A stretch of 50,216 nt of DNA from JAWXBG01 sp044375415 (lineage in GTDB: Bacteria > Bacteroidota > Bacteroidia > Flavobacteriales_D > Sanyastnellaceae), in NCBI GenBank assembly GCA_044375415.1, contig JBILMS010000019.1:1-50216 (forward strand), in the 5' to 3' direction. Shown here in pieces: positions 18,919 to 26,299 of the stretch; position 1 is the stretch's first letter, and every line of letters starts with the position of its first letter. Position numbers and translations under genes: made by a program. The notes under the pieces were generated by a model. That model ran no database searches, was not told the origin of the DNA, and worked only from the letters and a program-made list of their open reading frames with translations.

Positions 18919-20279
18919 ACAAAACTTTCCATGACCCAATGTCCAACAGAGAAGTAAATAATCAAACCGACTATATCATTTGTTGTTGTTATAAAGGGCC
19001 CTGTAGCTAGCGCGGGATCGATACCGAACTTGTTCAATGTAATGGGGATCCATGTTCCCATAAATCCGGCAAAAAGTATAACACTGAGCAAAGCAATGCT
19101 TGCTGTGATACCAAGTGACATGTGTATGGGAGAAATTAAACTGACCAACAAAATCAAACTGCTACATATTGCACCGTTGAGTAATCCAACGCTAAACTCC
19201 TTGAATAATTTCCGGGATAAACTTTCATCAAAAGCACTTTGATTTGCCAAAGATTTTACCACAAGAGCTGCGGATTGAACTCCTACATTTCCTCCTGTTG
19301 CCGCGATAAGTGGCATAAACAAAGCCATTTCAGGATGTTCCTCAATATTGAATACACCGATTATTTGGGCCGAAAGTAATCCTCCTCCCATACCGATTAG
19401 TATCCAAGGTAATCGTGCACGGGTGAGCGTCCAAACATGGTCGCCGGACTCAACATCCTCGGAGATACCCGAAGCCAATTGATAATCCTTATCGGCTTCT
19501 TCCATCATCACGTCTACCACGTCATCGATTGTTATACGCCCAAGTAAGGTCCGGCTTTCATTCACAACAGGTATAGCGACCAAATTATATTTTTCCATGA
19601 TATTGGCCACTTCTTCGGCAGATGTGTTCACATCAACCGTACGAACATTTTCTCTCTTATACAGATCACGAATCAGTGTGCGCATACTCGTGCTGGCAAA
19701 AATGAGGGACTTCATACTCATAATTCCCAAAAGCACTTCTTTGTCGTCGACTACATAAATAGTATAAATATTATCCATGTCTTCGGCCTGCTTTCGCATT
19801 TCGCGAATCGCATTTGCCACTGTCCAGTTTTCTTTAACTGCAACAATTTCCTTTCCCATCAAAGAACCCGCTGTACCTTCTTCGTATGTAAGTAGGTCGA
19901 TGATGTCGCTGGCCTGGTCTTCATCTTCCAGCAGGGATATTACTTCTTCTTGTTTTTCCTCACTTAGACCGGAAAGAAGGTCCGCCGCATCATCCGACTC
20001 GAAATTTTCGATGAGGTCTTCTGCAATTTCTCGGCTTGTAAGGGATTCAAGTAGATTCTCCTGAACGTCTTCATCGAGTTCCGGAATTACTTCGGCCCTT
20101 ATTTCATTATCAAGGAGGCGAAAAAGATAGACAGCCTCATTATCAGGAAGTTCATTGATAAGTTCCGCAATATCTGCAGGGTGGGCTCCGGCAATAGCAT
20201 TGAGGATAGCCGTGTCTCTGCCATCGTCAATCCATTCCCTTAGGTCATGAAGAAGTTCCTTGGTTACCGTGAACTGCAT
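18915..20279 (-). CDS. mgtE: Magnesium transporter MgtE
   Basis: A 454-residue MgtE-family Mg2+ channel of the inner membrane. Domains: N-terminal superhelical domain (about 10-125, 'HPADIAELINELP...LFRLLDNEIRAEVI'), tandem CBS domains (about 130-255, with 'TAGSLMGKEIVAVKENWTV' and 'VAIPVVNESRTLLGRITIDD'), connecting helix, then five membrane helices (about 275-450). The pore signature is 'MPLIAATGGNVGVQSAALVVKSLA' together with 'PALATGPFITTTNDIVGLIIYFSVG'. The likely start is ATG 20279 (MQFTVTK) or ATG 20285, because a -7-like TACCTTTG ends at 20287; either choice gives a very short or absent leader. It is first in an operon with the 2-hydroxyacid dehydrogenase (ATGA overlap). Confidence 0.95.
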   Translation of the reverse strand: MQFTVTKELLHDLREWIDDGRDTAILNAIAGAHPADIAELINELPDNEAVYLFRLLDNEIRAEVIPELDEDVQENLLESLTSREIAEDLIENFESDDAADLLSGLSEEKQEEVISLLEDEDQASDIIDLLTYEEGTAGSLMGKEIVAVKENWTVANAIREMRKQAEDMDNIYTIYVVDDKEVLLGIMSMKSLIFASTSMRTLIRDLYKRENVRTVDVNTSAEEVANIMEKYNLVAIPVVNESRTLLGRITIDDVVDVMMEEADKDYQLASGISEDVESGDHVWTLTRARLPWILIGMGGGLLSAQIIGVFNIEEHPEMALFMPLIAATGGNVGVQSAALVVKSLANQSAFDESLSRKLFKEFSVGLLNGAICSSLILLVSLISPIHMSLGITASIALLSVILFAGFMGTWIPITLNKFGIDPALATGPFITTTNDIVGLIIYFSVGHWVMESFV

Positions 20280-20286
20280 ATCCATG

Positions 20287-20294
20287 CAAAGGTA
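20287..20294 (-). promoter_or_regulatory. Bacteroidota-type -7 element for mgtE
   Basis: TACCTTTG on the minus strand matches TAnnTTTG exactly and ends immediately before the mgtE start codons. Transcription would begin at about 20280, making the mRNA leaderless or nearly so. No convincing TTTG at the -33 spacing. Confidence 0.45.
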
Positions 20295-20413
20295 GTGCTG
20301 CAAATTCAGAATTTGGTCAATTCTAGGTCAAGTTCTACCCCGATCACTACTAACAAAAGTTACTACCCCACGATCAAAGAAGAATTTAGGTTTGCCCAAA
20401 ACCATAAATACCT

Positions 20414-21103
20414 ATGCAATCGATCTTAAAATTCTCTGCGAAAAGGAACATCCAAATCTGCCTAGTAGGGCTATTTGTGCATACAGGTCTTCACGGGAAG
20501 GCTGTTGTAAATGAGTGCGGAAATGACGTAAATGCTCAAAACATGGGCTCCGGATTCAACGGTTTTTACACTCCTGCCAATTGGACGACCCAACTGAATG
20601 ATGGTACCGGTACCGTTAATATTACAGGTGCCTCGATTGTCATACAAGGAAACAATAACTCTGAAAGTGGGTTTTTTACAACTGCTTCAACGATTGCCGT
20701 TTCAGCAGGACAATTCACTTTTAATTGGTCATGGACAACGAATGACAGCCCTGCATTTGATCCTGCCTTTTACATCCATGGAAGTCTGGTTACCCTTACG
20801 AATAGCAGCTCCAATTCGCAATAAGGGACATTTTCAATAACTGTTATAGCCGGAAGCATCTTCGGATTCGGAGCAGATGCCACGGACGGATGCTGTGGAA
20901 GAGGAACACTTGAAATAACCAATTTCACATGGCCCGGAGATTGCTTATTGGGATGCACCAATCCATTGTCATGTAATTATAATTCTCTTGCCATTCTAAA
21001 TGATGGTACTTGCCTTCTCCCGGATTGCTTTGATCCTCTTGCTTGCAATTTTCAGCCTACGGATCAGTGTGTCCTTGATATATCAACCCGAATCACACGA
21101 TAG
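20414..21103 (+). pseudogene. Decayed secreted protein with Cys-rich 'CNYN..A..NDGTC' module, one internal stop
   Basis: A single frame of 229 codons begins at ATG 20414 with a signal-like N-terminus (KRNIQICLVGLFVHTGLHG). It continues through 'GFYTPANWTTQLNDGTGTVNITGASIVIQGNN' and 'FNWSWTTNDSPAFDPAFYI', meets TAA at 20822-20824 (SSNSQ-stop), and reads on without frame change as 'GTFSITVIAGSIFGFGADATDGCCGRGTLEITNF'. It ends with two Cys-rich units (CTNPLSCNYNSLAILNDGTC, CFDPLACNFQPTDQC) before TAG at 21101. The Cys-rich module is well known from secreted proteins of aquatic Bacteroidota. The ending lacks a T9SS sorting domain, so the C-terminus is probably also lost. The internal TAA fits one substitution in a CAA, GAA or AAA codon. 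A sequencing error is possible. Confidence 0.7.
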
Positions 21104-21227
21104 ATATTTAAAGATAATTCCTTGAAGTAAGTCCCAGTTCTATCGTTTAGATTCGAGAATCCCGCAGCTCATAACATTTAAAGTAGGTATAATGCGCAAT
21201 GCGGTATCAATCAATCACGTTTCACAA

Positions 21228-21255
21228 AAAAGACCCTGTCAAGGCAGGGTCTTTT
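21228..21255 (-). terminator. Rho-independent terminator after the ferredoxin gene
   Basis: Stem aaaagaccctg (21228-21238) / cagggtctttt (21245-21255) with six-base loop tcaagg. On the minus strand it is followed by a TTTTTT run. It lies 27 bases past the stop of the ferredoxin gene and closes that operon. Confidence 0.85.
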
Positions 21256-21282
21256 TATTTCTTTTAAATGCTTATGTTTTGT

Positions 21283-21609
21283 TTAGGAGCCTACTTCCGC
21301 CAGACGGACTTTCAATCCATCCAGATCAGGAGTTAATTTAATCTGACAACCTAATCGACTATTATTTTTCACATAAAAAGCTTGATCTAACATTGCCTCC
21401 TCGTCATCCGATTTTTCGTGAAGAGTATGATCGCTGAGAACATACATGTGACAGGATGCACACAAGGCCATTCCTCCGCAAGTGCCCTCCACAGGCAATT
21501 CATAACTCTTGCAGAGCTCCATCATATTCATGTTCATATCCGTGGGAGCATCCAACAAATGTTCCTGCCCTTCCCTATCTACTATTGTAATTTGAATCGT
21601 ATTTTCCAT
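21283..21609 (-). CDS. 2Fe-2S ferredoxin
   Basis: A 108-residue adrenodoxin/plant-type ferredoxin carrying electrons in the cytoplasm. Cluster ligands are visible in 'EGTCGGMALCASCHMYV' and in 'SRLGCQIKL'; the spacing C-x5-C-x2-C-x(n)-C is that of the Fdx/vertebrate type. The Met-rich stretch 'MNMNMMELCKS' precedes the cluster loop. ATG 21609 (MENTIQITI) is chosen; ATG 21618, three codons upstream, is equally possible. It follows the ferredoxin-NADP reductase gene by 15-24 bases and both share a terminator, so reductase and ferredoxin are probably made together as a redox pair. The final acceptor is not evident. Confidence 0.92.
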   Translation of the reverse strand: MENTIQITIVDREGQEHLLDAPTDMNMNMMELCKSYELPVEGTCGGMALCASCHMYVLSDHTLHEKSDDEEAMLDQAFYVKNNSRLGCQIKLTPDLDGLKVRLAEVGS

Positions 21610-21633
21610 AGTTTGCATTAAAGGTCTAATAAA

Positions 21634-22644
21634 TTAGAATCCTTGAACACCATTTACCGTGGTGTATTTAAGTACATAATTTTTATCCGGATAAATGCGT
21701 TTGAAAGCACTTTGCACCATCAATGTAGCTTCATGAAAACCACATAAAATAAGTTTCAATTTGCCGGGATACGTATTGATATCGCCGATAGCATAAATTC
21801 CCGGTACATTAGTGCTATAATCCAACGTGTTTACTTCTATAGAATTTTTATCAATGTTTAATCCCCAGTCGGCAATAGGACCAAGTTTTGGTGACAATCC
21901 AAACAAGGGCAACCAATGATCCGTTTCTTTTTGATAGACACCTTTCTTTTGATCGTCGATAGTAATTGAATTAAGTAGATCAGTGCCTTGAATTCCGGTA
22001 ACCTCGGCATCGGTAACTAAGCTAATCCGACCGGCTGCAGCCATATCCAAAATCTTTTGCACACTATCAGGATGTCCGCGGAAACTTTGGCTTCTGTGAA
22101 CGAGGGTAACTTCTGTGGCAACTCCATTTGCGAGGAAAACCGCCCAATCTAAAGCGCTATCTCCCCCTCCGCTTATTATTACTCTTTTTCCCTTATAAAA
22201 ATTTGGATCTCTAACAATGTATTCAACGCCTTTATCTTCGAAATCAGCCAAATTAGAAATCGGCGGTTTTCGAGGTTCGAAACAGCCTAATCCACCTGCA
22301 ATTGCTATGACCGGAGCCTTATGCAACGTTCCACGACTGCCTGTAACGATAAAGAATTTTCCATCTTCCGATTTTTGAATATGCTCGGCTCTTTCCCCCA
22401 AAGTAAAACCGGGCTTGAAAGGTTCAGCTTGCTTCATCAAATTATCGACAAGATCGCCCGCTAAAACTTCCGGAAAACCGGGAATATCGTAAATGGGTTT
22501 TTTAGGATAAATCTCTGTCAACTGCCCTCCTGCCTGCGGAAGAGCATCGATCAAATGACATTTTAATTTTAATAAGCCTGCTTCAAAAACGGTGAATAGG
22601 CCACATGGACCGGCTCCGATAATTAGAATATCTGTTTCTATCAT
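21634..22644 (-). CDS. Ferredoxin-NADP+ reductase, thioredoxin-reductase-like type
   Basis: A 336-residue FAD/NAD(P) oxidoreductase. The FAD motif 'DILIIGAGPCGLFTVFEAGLL' opens the protein, 'YDIPGFPEVLAGDLVDNL' follows, NADPH-binding 'RVIISGGGDSALDWAVFLA' lies at about 155-174, and 'GIYAIGDINTYPGKLKLILCGFHEA' closes the FAD domain. The redox-active CxxC of thioredoxin reductase is absent at the usual place (around 140), which matches the TrxR-like ferredoxin-NADP reductases (YumC type). The C-terminal extension 'KNYVLKYTTVNGVQGF' also fits that group. Its direct neighbour is a 2Fe-2S ferredoxin, supporting the assignment. A -7-like element lies 23 bases before the ATG. Confidence 0.92.
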   Translation of the reverse strand: MIETDILIIGAGPCGLFTVFEAGLLKLKCHLIDALPQAGGQLTEIYPKKPIYDIPGFPEVLAGDLVDNLMKQAEPFKPGFTLGERAEHIQKSEDGKFFIVTGSRGTLHKAPVIAIAGGLGCFEPRKPPISNLADFEDKGVEYIVRDPNFYKGKRVIISGGGDSALDWAVFLANGVATEVTLVHRSQSFRGHPDSVQKILDMAAAGRISLVTDAEVTGIQGTDLLNSITIDDQKKGVYQKETDHWLPLFGLSPKLGPIADWGLNIDKNSIEVNTLDYSTNVPGIYAIGDINTYPGKLKLILCGFHEATLMVQSAFKRIYPDKNYVLKYTTVNGVQGF

Positions 22645-22666
22645 GAACGTTAGCTGTTTGGCGGCG

Positions 22667-22674
22667 CGAAAATA
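22667..22674 (-). promoter_or_regulatory. -7-like element for the reductase/ferredoxin operon
   Basis: TATTTTCG on the minus strand, one mismatch from TAnnTTTG, located 23 bases upstream of the ATG at 22644. Same form as the elements before the uxs-like gene, the ugd gene and the sigma factor gene. Confidence 0.35.
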
Positions 22675-22766
22675 AGTATTCCTTGGCAGTGCAAAGGGTT
22701 CATTTCGAACCGGAGAAGTAACACTCTCGCCAATGTTTTGTTTATTTGGGGAAAATTACATTCAAT

Positions 22767-24011
22767 ATGAAACATCTGTGCGTGATTTCGATCATTATGT
22801 TAACCTCCCTATTTTCCAAAGCCCAATGCGAAAATGGTCGTTATCGGGATATGATCTTCGCTGATTACGAAAGCACGGAAAATGTGGAATATGGATCCAA
22901 TTTTCTCTTTAATGGCGATCCTGATGTCTTATTGATGGATGTATATGAACCGGAAAACGATACGGAAACAGCCCGCCCGCTCATCATATTTGCGCATGGT
23001 GGTTTTTTCGTTGGAGGGGATAAAGATGGTGCGGAAGTAAAACCCGTCTGCATCGATATGGCCAAAATGGGCTATGTGACGGCCTCTATCAATTACCGCT
23101 TAGGCTTTCCCATACAATTGGAATTAGAGCAGCCTATGACCGAAGCGGTTTTGCGCGGTGTTCACGACATGAAAGCGGCGGTGCGATGGTTTCGAAAAGA
23201 TGTTGCGGAAAATGGAAACACCTTCTCAATAAACCCCGATGAAATCTACATTGCCGGTGTATCTGCCGGAGGTTTTATCGTTTTACAACATGCTTACATC
23301 GACGATCTAAGTGAACTACCGGGGGTGATCGATTTTGCAAATCCCGGTCTCGGGGGAGGTCTTGAGGGTGAAAGCGGGAATGCCGGTTATTCCAGTGATA
23401 TCAAAGCCGTAATAAGCGTGGCCGGAGCGATGTCGGATAGCACACACATTGAAAGTGGTAACGTTCCCGCTTGTTTATTTCATGGCACTACCGACACCGT
23501 TGTTCCCTTTGACTCTGATATTTTGGTGATAGCAGGTGTGTTTCCGGTAACCGAAGTGGATGGCAGCAATTCTGTTGATCAGAAACTTACGGAATTGGGA
23601 ATTACTCATTGTTTTGAGATATATGAAGGTCAAGGGCACGTGCCGAGCGATGGAAACGACGCTTACTACGATACCACTCTTTCGATCATTAGCAATTTCG
23701 TATCTCATTTTGTTTGCAACATCGAACTGGATTGCACTTATCGCGAAATAGAAGTAGGCTTGGAGGAAACGGACGATATGGCCATAATGAACATTTTCCC
23801 GAATCCCGCGGAAAGCACAATTCAAGTGATTCCTGCAAAGAAGATTTTACCTATTCGGTTGACCCTTTTTGATTCAATCGGAAGAAGCGTTGCACAAAAA
23901 ACGATTTGGGATCAGACCGAATGGAATTTTGAAATGTTAGCACCCGGACATTATATTTTACACGCCGAAGGGGAGAATTTCAAACGGAATACTTCGTTGA
24001 TTGTAAAGTGA
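22767..24011 (+). CDS. T9SS-secreted alpha/beta hydrolase (carboxylesterase-like)
   Basis: A 414-residue secreted esterase. Signal peptide (about 1-20, ending FSKAQ), then an alpha/beta-hydrolase of the HSL/BD-FAE-like group. The oxyanion motif is 'IIFAHGGFFVGGDKDG', the nucleophile elbow is 'IYIAGVSAGGFIVLQHA' (G-V-S-A-G), 'CLFHGTTDTVVPFDSD' supplies a likely catalytic Asp, and 'YEGQGHVPSDG' the His. The last about 75 residues ('MNIFPNPAESTIQVIP', 'LTLFDSIGRSVAQKTI', 'LAPGHYILHAEGENF') are a T9SS sorting domain. ATG 22767 is preferred to 22746 because it opens directly into the signal peptide. The stop abuts the stop of the convergent NifU-like gene with no spacing. Confidence 0.88.
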   Translation: MKHLCVISIIMLTSLFSKAQCENGRYRDMIFADYESTENVEYGSNFLFNGDPDVLLMDVYEPENDTETARPLIIFAHGGFFVGGDKDGAEVKPVCIDMAKMGYVTASINYRLGFPIQLELEQPMTEAVLRGVHDMKAAVRWFRKDVAENGNTFSINPDEIYIAGVSAGGFIVLQHAYIDDLSELPGVIDFANPGLGGGLEGESGNAGYSSDIKAVISVAGAMSDSTHIESGNVPACLFHGTTDTVVPFDSDILVIAGVFPVTEVDGSNSVDQKLTELGITHCFEIYEGQGHVPSDGNDAYYDTTLSIISNFVSHFVCNIELDCTYREIEVGLEETDDMAIMNIFPNPAESTIQVIPAKKILPIRLTLFDSIGRSVAQKTIWDQTEWNFEMLAPGHYILHAEGENFKRNTSLIVK

Positions 24012-24263
24012 TCAGATCACTTCTCTGCTAACAGCTTCAACGGAGAGAATTTCAGGAACAGCATTTCGAATGGCACCTTCTACTCCTGCTTTCAGTGTCA
24101 TCGAGCTCATTGAACAACCGCAACAAGCACCGTGAAACTCAACGAGGGCGGTCATTTCATCTGTCACTTCCAATAATGTGATATCCCCGCCATCGGCTTC
24201 GAGATAAGGGCGAATACTGTCAAGTGAATTATTGACCTTATTGAACAATTCTTCTTTACTCAT
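24012..24263 (-). CDS. NifU C-terminal-domain protein (Nfu-like Fe-S carrier)
   Basis: An 83-residue stand-alone NifU C-terminal domain. 'VNNSLDSIRPYLEADGGDITLLEV' and 'FHGACCGCSMSSMTLKAGVEGAIRNAVPEILSVEAV' carry the C-x2-C pair that holds a bridging Fe-S cluster between subunits. Such proteins deliver assembled clusters to apo-enzymes. The start ATG overlaps the TAA of mrp by one base (TAATG), so the two are translationally coupled and likely act in the same Fe-S delivery step. Confidence 0.93.
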   Translation of the reverse strand: MSKEELFNKVNNSLDSIRPYLEADGGDITLLEVTDEMTALVEFHGACCGCSMSSMTLKAGVEGAIRNAVPEILSVEAVSREVI

Positions 24264-25369
24264 TATGTATGTATCACATTAACCTTTTTGGTAGCGGGAA
24301 CTTGAAGATTTCGACGTTCCAATTCCTCTACAAATCTATCTAATATACCGTTGAGATACGTCGCAGCTATTGAACCATCTTGCATAATGGCCGGTCTGCC
24401 CGCATCTCCTGCTTCTCGGATGCCTTGAATTAAGGGTAGTTGACCTAGAAATGGCACATTCATTTCTTCTGAAAGTCTTTTCGCACCGTCCTTTCCGAAC
24501 AGATAATATTTGTTTTCCGGTAATTCTTCGGGGGTAAACCAAGCCATATTTTCGATAACTCCGAGTACCGGAACATTTATGGCCTGAAGGGCAAACATTC
24601 CAATTCCCTTTCGAGCATCGGCCAAAGCCACTTCTTGAGGAGTACTCACAATTACAGCGCCTGTAAGGGGAATTGCTTGAACGATGGCCAAATGAATATC
24701 CCCTGTTCCCGGGGGAAGATCGATGATCAAAAAATCCAATTCACCCCAATCGGCATCATTGAGAAGTTGGTTAAGCGCCTTTGTAGCCATGGGCCCTCTC
24801 CACACCACGGCTTGATTGACTTCCGCGAAAAAACCGATAGAGAGAATTTTTACGCCGTATTGTTCAATGGGAGCCAGCACATTTCGTCCATTCACTTCAA
24901 CAACTGCCGGTTTCTCCGTTACCAGATCGAACATGGTTGGGGCGCTGGGACCATAAATATCGGCGTCGAGAAGACCTGTTTTATATCCTTTTTTGGCCAA
25001 GCCTACAGCGAGATTGGCAGAAACTGTGCTTTTGCCTACCCCACCTTTACCGGAAGCTACGGCAATTAAATTTTTCACACCGGGAAGTACTCTTCTCAAT
25101 TCACCATTTCGCTCATCGGCTCCTATAGCCTTCACATCGGTTATTACTTTCCACTCTTTTCCAAGAGTGCGATGAATAGCGAACTCACACGCCTCTTGCA
25201 TACGCGACTTCGCATGCATAGCAGGGTTACTCATCTTTACTTCGAGATGAATAACGCTTTCATTTACATCAACGATTTTAGCTAAACCAAGAGCAACGAT
25301 ATCTTTTTTAAGATCGGGCTCAACCACGGTTGATAACGCTTCCAATATAGATTGACGGGAAATACTCAT
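24263..25369 (-). CDS. mrp: Mrp/NBP35 family P-loop ATPase (ApbC-like)
   Basis: A 368-residue cytoplasmic ATPase acting as an Fe-S cluster carrier or assembly factor. The N-terminal DUF59/MIP18-like domain (about 1-85) is followed by the deviant Walker A 'VASGKGGVGKSTVSANLA' (about 105-121), 'LLDADIYGPSAP', and 'FLIIDLPPGTGDIHLAIVQ'. The CxxC that binds the cluster in many Mrp/Nbp35 proteins is missing: the region 'IENMAWFTPEELPENKYYLFG' has no Cys, and the only Cys in the protein is in the N-terminal domain. I recall the same in other Bacteroidota Mrp proteins. It forms an operon with the NifU-like gene. Confidence 0.93.
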   Translation of the reverse strand: MSISRQSILEALSTVVEPDLKKDIVALGLAKIVDVNESVIHLEVKMSNPAMHAKSRMQEACEFAIHRTLGKEWKVITDVKAIGADERNGELRRVLPGVKNLIAVASGKGGVGKSTVSANLAVGLAKKGYKTGLLDADIYGPSAPTMFDLVTEKPAVVEVNGRNVLAPIEQYGVKILSIGFFAEVNQAVVWRGPMATKALNQLLNDADWGELDFLIIDLPPGTGDIHLAIVQAIPLTGAVIVSTPQEVALADARKGIGMFALQAINVPVLGVIENMAWFTPEELPENKYYLFGKDGAKRLSEEMNVPFLGQLPLIQGIREAGDAGRPAIMQDGSIAATYLNGILDRFVEELERRNLQVPATKKVNVIHT

Positions 25370-25373
25370 GTTG

Positions 25374-25381
25374 CAAAAGTA
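25374..25381 (-). promoter_or_regulatory. -7 element for mrp-nfu
   Basis: TACTTTTG on the minus strand, an exact TAnnTTTG match, five bases before the mrp ATG. The leader would be extremely short. No clear -33 TTTG at standard spacing. Confidence 0.45.
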
Positions 25382-25722
25382 AAGGACAAAGTAATTCGTT
25401 GCATTTCTGATTTACATAACGAAGCCTTCACTTTTTAGACTCCGGAGCCCGGTGTGGTTTCGATTTGTTCTCAATGGATAGATTCTGCCCGCACTAACCA
25501 CCTTTCTTAACAAAAAAAGCGACAATTGTCCGTTTGATAATGAATGTCACATTTACGAAAACTTATCAAAATCCCTATTCAAGCTAACTCCTGTAGAAAC
25601 TACCATGAAAAGATAATGTTCTTCAATGTGAATCTTTTTCTTTCGGACAACTATCGCCTCTGTAAAAACAACCTTACCGGGTACATAATCAACGCAGACG
25701 TTTCCGCGTTACTAAACCTAAC
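25382..25722. other. Intergenic, no convincing gene
   Basis: Upstream of mrp and downstream of the paired small proteins (both minus strand). A plus-strand frame at 25544-25780 (78 codons) runs into the end of the neighbouring gene and has no domain or signal character, so it is not called. No strong hairpin is seen. Confidence 0.35.
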
Positions 25723-26022
25723 CTATGCCGAAGCCTTTTCAAGTGCTTCATTGACGAATTCAACAACAATTGAAGAATGAACTCTAACGACAGTGTTCTC
25801 ATCCACTGCCATCTTCAGTTTTTCTTTTAGAGCCTCCCTGCAAGCCTTTAATTCTGCTATCCGCATTACAGAGTGATTATCAGATCGGCTATATCTCACT
25901 TCATAACTGAAATTTTTCAGCTCATGAAATTTTATTTTGTTATTAATCAAACTGAGGAGAATTTCTCGAGCATCTTCAGCTGAGAATTTTCCATCTACTA
26001 AAGTGAAATTTTCTATGTTCAT
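25723..26022 (-). CDS. Small conserved hypothetical protein, paralogue B of a tandem pair
   Basis: A 99-residue cytoplasmic protein of unknown function. Residues 8-35 'LVDGKFSAEDAREILLSLINNKIKFHELK' align with the upstream neighbour (FS.EDA.E.L..L...KI.FHE.K), so the two are paralogues. The C-terminus 'VRVHSSIVVEFVNEALEKA' is helical. There is no signal peptide, Cys pair or catalytic motif. Its ATG overlaps the stop of paralogue A by four bases (ATGA), meaning both are probably made in fixed ratio. I have seen similar sequences only as hypothetical proteins of Bacteroidota. A role connected with isocitrate dehydrogenase is suggested only by gene order. Confidence 0.75.
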   Translation of the reverse strand: MNIENFTLVDGKFSAEDAREILLSLINNKIKFHELKNFSYEVRYSRSDNHSVMRIAELKACREALKEKLKMAVDENTVVRVHSSIVVEFVNEALEKASA

Positions 26023-26291
26023 GATTTTTGATTTTCGTTTATGGAAATTTCTGCTTGAAGATTTACCCTTTCAGATCCCTTCAATGCTATGCGATATTCA
26101 TACAAGTCCCGCTGCAAAAGGCTAATTCGTTTCTCCCTCATTTTTATATCCTCTTCATTTGCCGACGATTTTATCTTCGCTTCATGAAAACGTATTTTCA
26201 CGGCAACAAGTTGAGTAAGCAATTCCAAAGCGTCTTCCTTTGAAAATGTACCTGTGAGGAGCGAGAGTTTCATTTCTTGAGTTTCCACCAT
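26019..26291 (-). CDS. Small conserved hypothetical protein, paralogue A of a tandem pair
   Basis: A 90-residue protein. 'LLTGTFSKEDALELLTQLVAVKIRFHEAK' (9-38) is the part shared with paralogue B, followed by a charged helix 'EEDIKMREKRISLLQRDLYEYRIALKG' likely to form a coiled coil. No signal peptide or known domain. The start lies eight bases after the stop of isocitrate dehydrogenase, on the same strand, and the stop overlaps the next gene, so the three genes form one transcription unit. Function unknown. Confidence 0.75.
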   Translation of the reverse strand: MVETQEMKLSLLTGTFSKEDALELLTQLVAVKIRFHEAKIKSSANEEDIKMREKRISLLQRDLYEYRIALKGSERVNLQAEISINENQKS

Positions 26292-26299
26292 AACTTTTA

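Noticed and set aside
20822..20824. Recoded stop (selenocysteine or pyrrolysine)
   Set aside because: The codon is TAA, which is not used for either, and no structure follows; decay or base error is simpler.
25544..25780. 78-codon plus-strand frame
   Set aside because: Runs antisense into a real gene and has no domain, signal or start-site support.
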